Shown piece by piece: positions 62,334-64,000 of a stretch of DNA of 64,000 bases. This DNA comes from Streptomyces sp. WMMB 322 (GTDB lineage: Bacteria; Actinomycetota; Actinomycetes; Streptomycetales; Streptomycetaceae), in contig NZ_FMHI01000001.1 of NCBI RefSeq assembly GCF_900090145.1, positions 620,001 to 684,000 on the forward strand. Direction: 5' to 3'. A program made the translations under genes and the position numbers. The stretch's first letter is position 1, and every line of letters starts with the position of its first letter. The notes under the pieces were generated by a model that had not been told where the DNA came from, did not search any database, and was given only the letters and a program-made list of their open reading frames with translations.

Positions 62334-62537
62334 GAGAGCGGTCCTCCAAGAGTCGAGGAACGAGGAACGGTAAGGGCGAATCGGCGATGAAGAACGGCGA
62401 GGTGTGAATCCGCAACGAGTAACGGCGGACCGCGAACCGGCGCCGCAGCCCGGCAGCGGAACGACCGCCGCCGCGCTCCACCCGGCCGTGCAGCCAGGGA
62501 ACGCGGCGGCAGTCGGAGAAAGACCCGGAAGACCGGA

Positions 62538-63146
62538 TCACTCAGGGGCGACCTCGCTCGGGGCCTCCGCCTCGCCCTCGGTCTCCTCCTCGGCAGCCGG
62601 CTCCTCGGCCTGAGCCGCCAGGACCTGGATCACGACGTCGTCCTCCTCGACGGCCAGCGACGTGCCCTTCGGCAGCTTGATCTGACCGGCAGTGACCGAG
62701 TCGCCCGCGTCCAGACCCTCGACGGACACCGTGACCGACTCCGGAATGTGCGTGGCCTCCGCCTCGACCGGAAGCGCGTTCAGCACGTGCTCCAGCAGGT
62801 TCTGCCCCGGAGCCAGCTCACCCTCGACGTGGATCGGGATGTCGACGTTGACCTTCTCGCCGCGGCGCACGATCAGCAGGTCCGCGTGGACCAGGAAGCC
62901 GCGGATCGCCTCACGCTGCACGGCCTTCGGGATCACAAGCTGCTTCTTGCCCTCGACATCCAGGTTGATCAGGACGTTCGGCGTCTTCAGCGCCATCATC
63001 ATGTCGTAGCTGGGCAGCGCCACGTGGACCGGGTCCTCACCGTGGCCGTAGATCACCGCGGGAATCTTCTCCTCGCGGCGCAGACGACGAGCAGCGCCCT
63101 TGCCGAATTCGGAACGGATGCTCGCGGAAAGTTTGACGTCAGCCAT
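62538..63146 (-). CDS. rplY: 50S ribosomal protein L25 (general stress protein CTC type)
   Basis: A 202-residue, two-domain L25/TL5/CTC protein that binds 5S rRNA. The 5S-binding domain is ADVKLSASIRSEFGKGAARR, LRREEKIPAVIYGHGEDPVH and LINLDVEGKKQLVIPKAVQR. The CTC domain has NVDIPIHVEGELAPGQNLLE and LPKGTSLAVEEDDVVIQVLA. A Glu/Ala-rich tail (EEPAAEEETEGEAEAP) ends it. The start is ATG 63146. It lies between prs and pth, as in most actinobacteria. Confidence 0.96.
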   Translation of the reverse strand: MADVKLSASIRSEFGKGAARRLRREEKIPAVIYGHGEDPVHVALPSYDMMMALKTPNVLINLDVEGKKQLVIPKAVQREAIRGFLVHADLLIVRRGEKVNVDIPIHVEGELAPGQNLLEHVLNALPVEAEATHIPESVTVSVEGLDAGDSVTAGQIKLPKGTSLAVEEDDVVIQVLAAQAEEPAAEEETEGEAEAPSEVAPE

Positions 63147-63536
63147 GCTGCGCTCCTCGCACTCGAAACGGATACCGCGTCTGTGGTGTCACTCGGTCCG
63201 TCCACGACAGACCGGCCACGCCGCAGAGCCGGCCACGGAAGAGACCACCGTGGAAACCCTGGCGAAGAGCGCGCGTCGATAACGGATGAGCCGGACCGTG
63301 CGACCAGCGCACGAACACGGCCTCCCTCGCCGAGCGACATCGGGAGTCTACGCGGCGAGGAAGGCCGTGCGGAAATCGATCACGATCACAGGTCCGGGCA
63401 CCCGCGGACGACGGGACGCCTCCGGAGCGACGCGACGCCTCCGGAGCACGCCCGGAGCGGCCCACCGGGACGACCCGCAGCAGCGGACCGGGGCCGCAGC
63501 GGCGGGCCCGAGCGGACTACGCCCGGACCCGCCCCC
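63147..63536. other. Gap between prs and rplY
   Basis: No gene is visible in 390 bp. A perfect 15-bp direct repeat CGACGCCTCCGGAGC lies near 63413 and 63432. The rplY promoter is probably in 63150-63250, but no clear -10/-35 pair can be chosen. Confidence 0.4.
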
Positions 63537-64000
63537 TCACGCCTGCTCGTCGAAAAGGCTGGTCACCGAGCCGTCCTCGAAGACCTCACGCACCGCACGG
63601 GCGATCGTCGGCGCCATCGAAAGCACCGTGATCTTGTCCAGATCCTGCTCACCAGGCGTCGGCAGCGTATTCGTGAAGACGAACTCACTGACCTTCGAAT
63701 TCTTCAGCCGGTCCGACGCGGGACCCGACAGCACACCGTGCGTCGCCGTGACGATGACATCCTCCGCACCGTTCGCGAACAGCGCGTCCGCCGCGGCGCA
63801 GATCGTGCCACCCGTGTCGATCATGTCGTCCACCAGGACACACACCCGGCCCTCGACGTCACCGACAACCTCGTGCACCGTCACCTGATTCGCGACCTCC
63901 GGGTCACGGCGCTTGTGCACGATCGCCAGCGGCGCACCCAACCGGTCCGCCCACCGGTCCGCCACCCGCACACGCCCCGCGTCCGGGGATACGACCGTCA
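63537..64000 (-). CDS. prs: Ribose-phosphate pyrophosphokinase, C-terminal part (runs off the window)
   Basis: The last 153 or so codons of PRPP synthetase, which transfers pyrophosphate from ATP to ribose-5-phosphate. Visible are VVSPDAGRVRVADRWADRLG, AIVHKRRDP, the PRPP-binding loop VCVLVDDMIDTGGTICAAAD and ATHGVLSGPASDRLKNSKVS. The stop is at 63537. The N-terminal ATP-binding half lies beyond base 64000. It is followed on the same strand by rplY and pth. Confidence 0.96.
   Translation of the reverse strand, partial: TVVSPDAGRVRVADRWADRLGAPLAIVHKRRDPEVANQVTVHEVVGDVEGRVCVLVDDMIDTGGTICAAADALFANGAEDVIVTATHGVLSGPASDRLKNSKVSEFVFTNTLPTPGEQDLDKITVLSMAPTIARAVREVFEDGSVTSLFDEQA

Overview
The window is very GC-rich DNA with strong G/C bias at third codon positions, GTG and occasional TTG starts, many 4-bp ATGA/GTGA overlaps and several families found mainly in sporulating actinomycetes: an SsgA-like protein, XRE-DUF5753/DUF397 pairs, DUF574-type methyltransferases and an Rpf-like protein. 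It is best read as core chromosome of a Streptomyces-like actinobacterium. From memory, the order ispE-ksgA-rpf-tatD-rsmI-pmt, galTEK, ppc and pth-rplY-prs matches the conserved Streptomyces core. I see no prophage, transposase, CRISPR array, rRNA, tRNA or large biosynthetic cluster.

Layout. 1-4.7 kb: a partial acetyltransferase-like gene, a DUF574 methyltransferase, an acyltransferase-fold protein without its catalytic residues, a GNAT enzyme, exonuclease III and a methyltransferase. 4.7-9.5 kb: a MerR regulator divergent from a Baeyer-Villiger monooxygenase / alpha-beta hydrolase / short-chain dehydrogenase operon that resembles mycobacterial mymA-lipR-sadH. 10.1-14 kb: an SsgA-like gene, then a nickel-type ECF transporter (nikMN-nikQ-nikO) behind a well-matched Nur box. 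14-25.9 kb: signalling genes, namely a serine hydrolase, HATPase, two XRE regulators, DUF397, a second DUF574 methyltransferase, a 1217-residue symporter-GAF-SpoIIE phosphatase-HATPase fusion with a tiny membrane partner, and a Crp-type regulator.

25.9-34.3 kb: housekeeping genes on the minus strand (hypothetical, ispE, ksgA, rpf-like, tatD, rsmI) with divergent protein mannosyltransferase. 34.5-35.8 kb: a secreted glycine-rich RTX protein. 36.4-44.5 kb: a penicillin-binding protein, YbaK-type editing protein, EamA transporter, ABC-F ATPase and a PQQ-propeller membrane protein. 44.7-50.6 kb: the Leloir operon galT-galE-galK, flanked by two unusual LuxR response regulators and a decayed GNAT gene.

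50.7-56 kb is the most accessory-like part: an SDR, MarR divergent from a Tam-type methyltransferase with a VOC gene, and two toxin-antitoxin-like RHH/PIN modules, each with a GTAT...ATAC dyad at the antitoxin start. They flank a proline iminopeptidase gene broken by what looks like an 11-bp insertion. 56-64 kb returns to core metabolism: a TetR regulator coupled to a fatty-acyl desaturase, PEP carboxylase, a membrane protein, peptidyl-tRNA hydrolase, ribosomal protein L25/CTC and the 3' part of PRPP synthetase.

The most notable points are the pseudo-acyltransferase, the transporter-phosphatase fusion, the Nur-controlled ECF transporter, the RTX glycine-rich protein, the His/Asp-rich extension on KsgA, the pseudo-receiver regulator, the two RHH/PIN modules around a broken gene, and the repeat array in front of the ABC-F gene.
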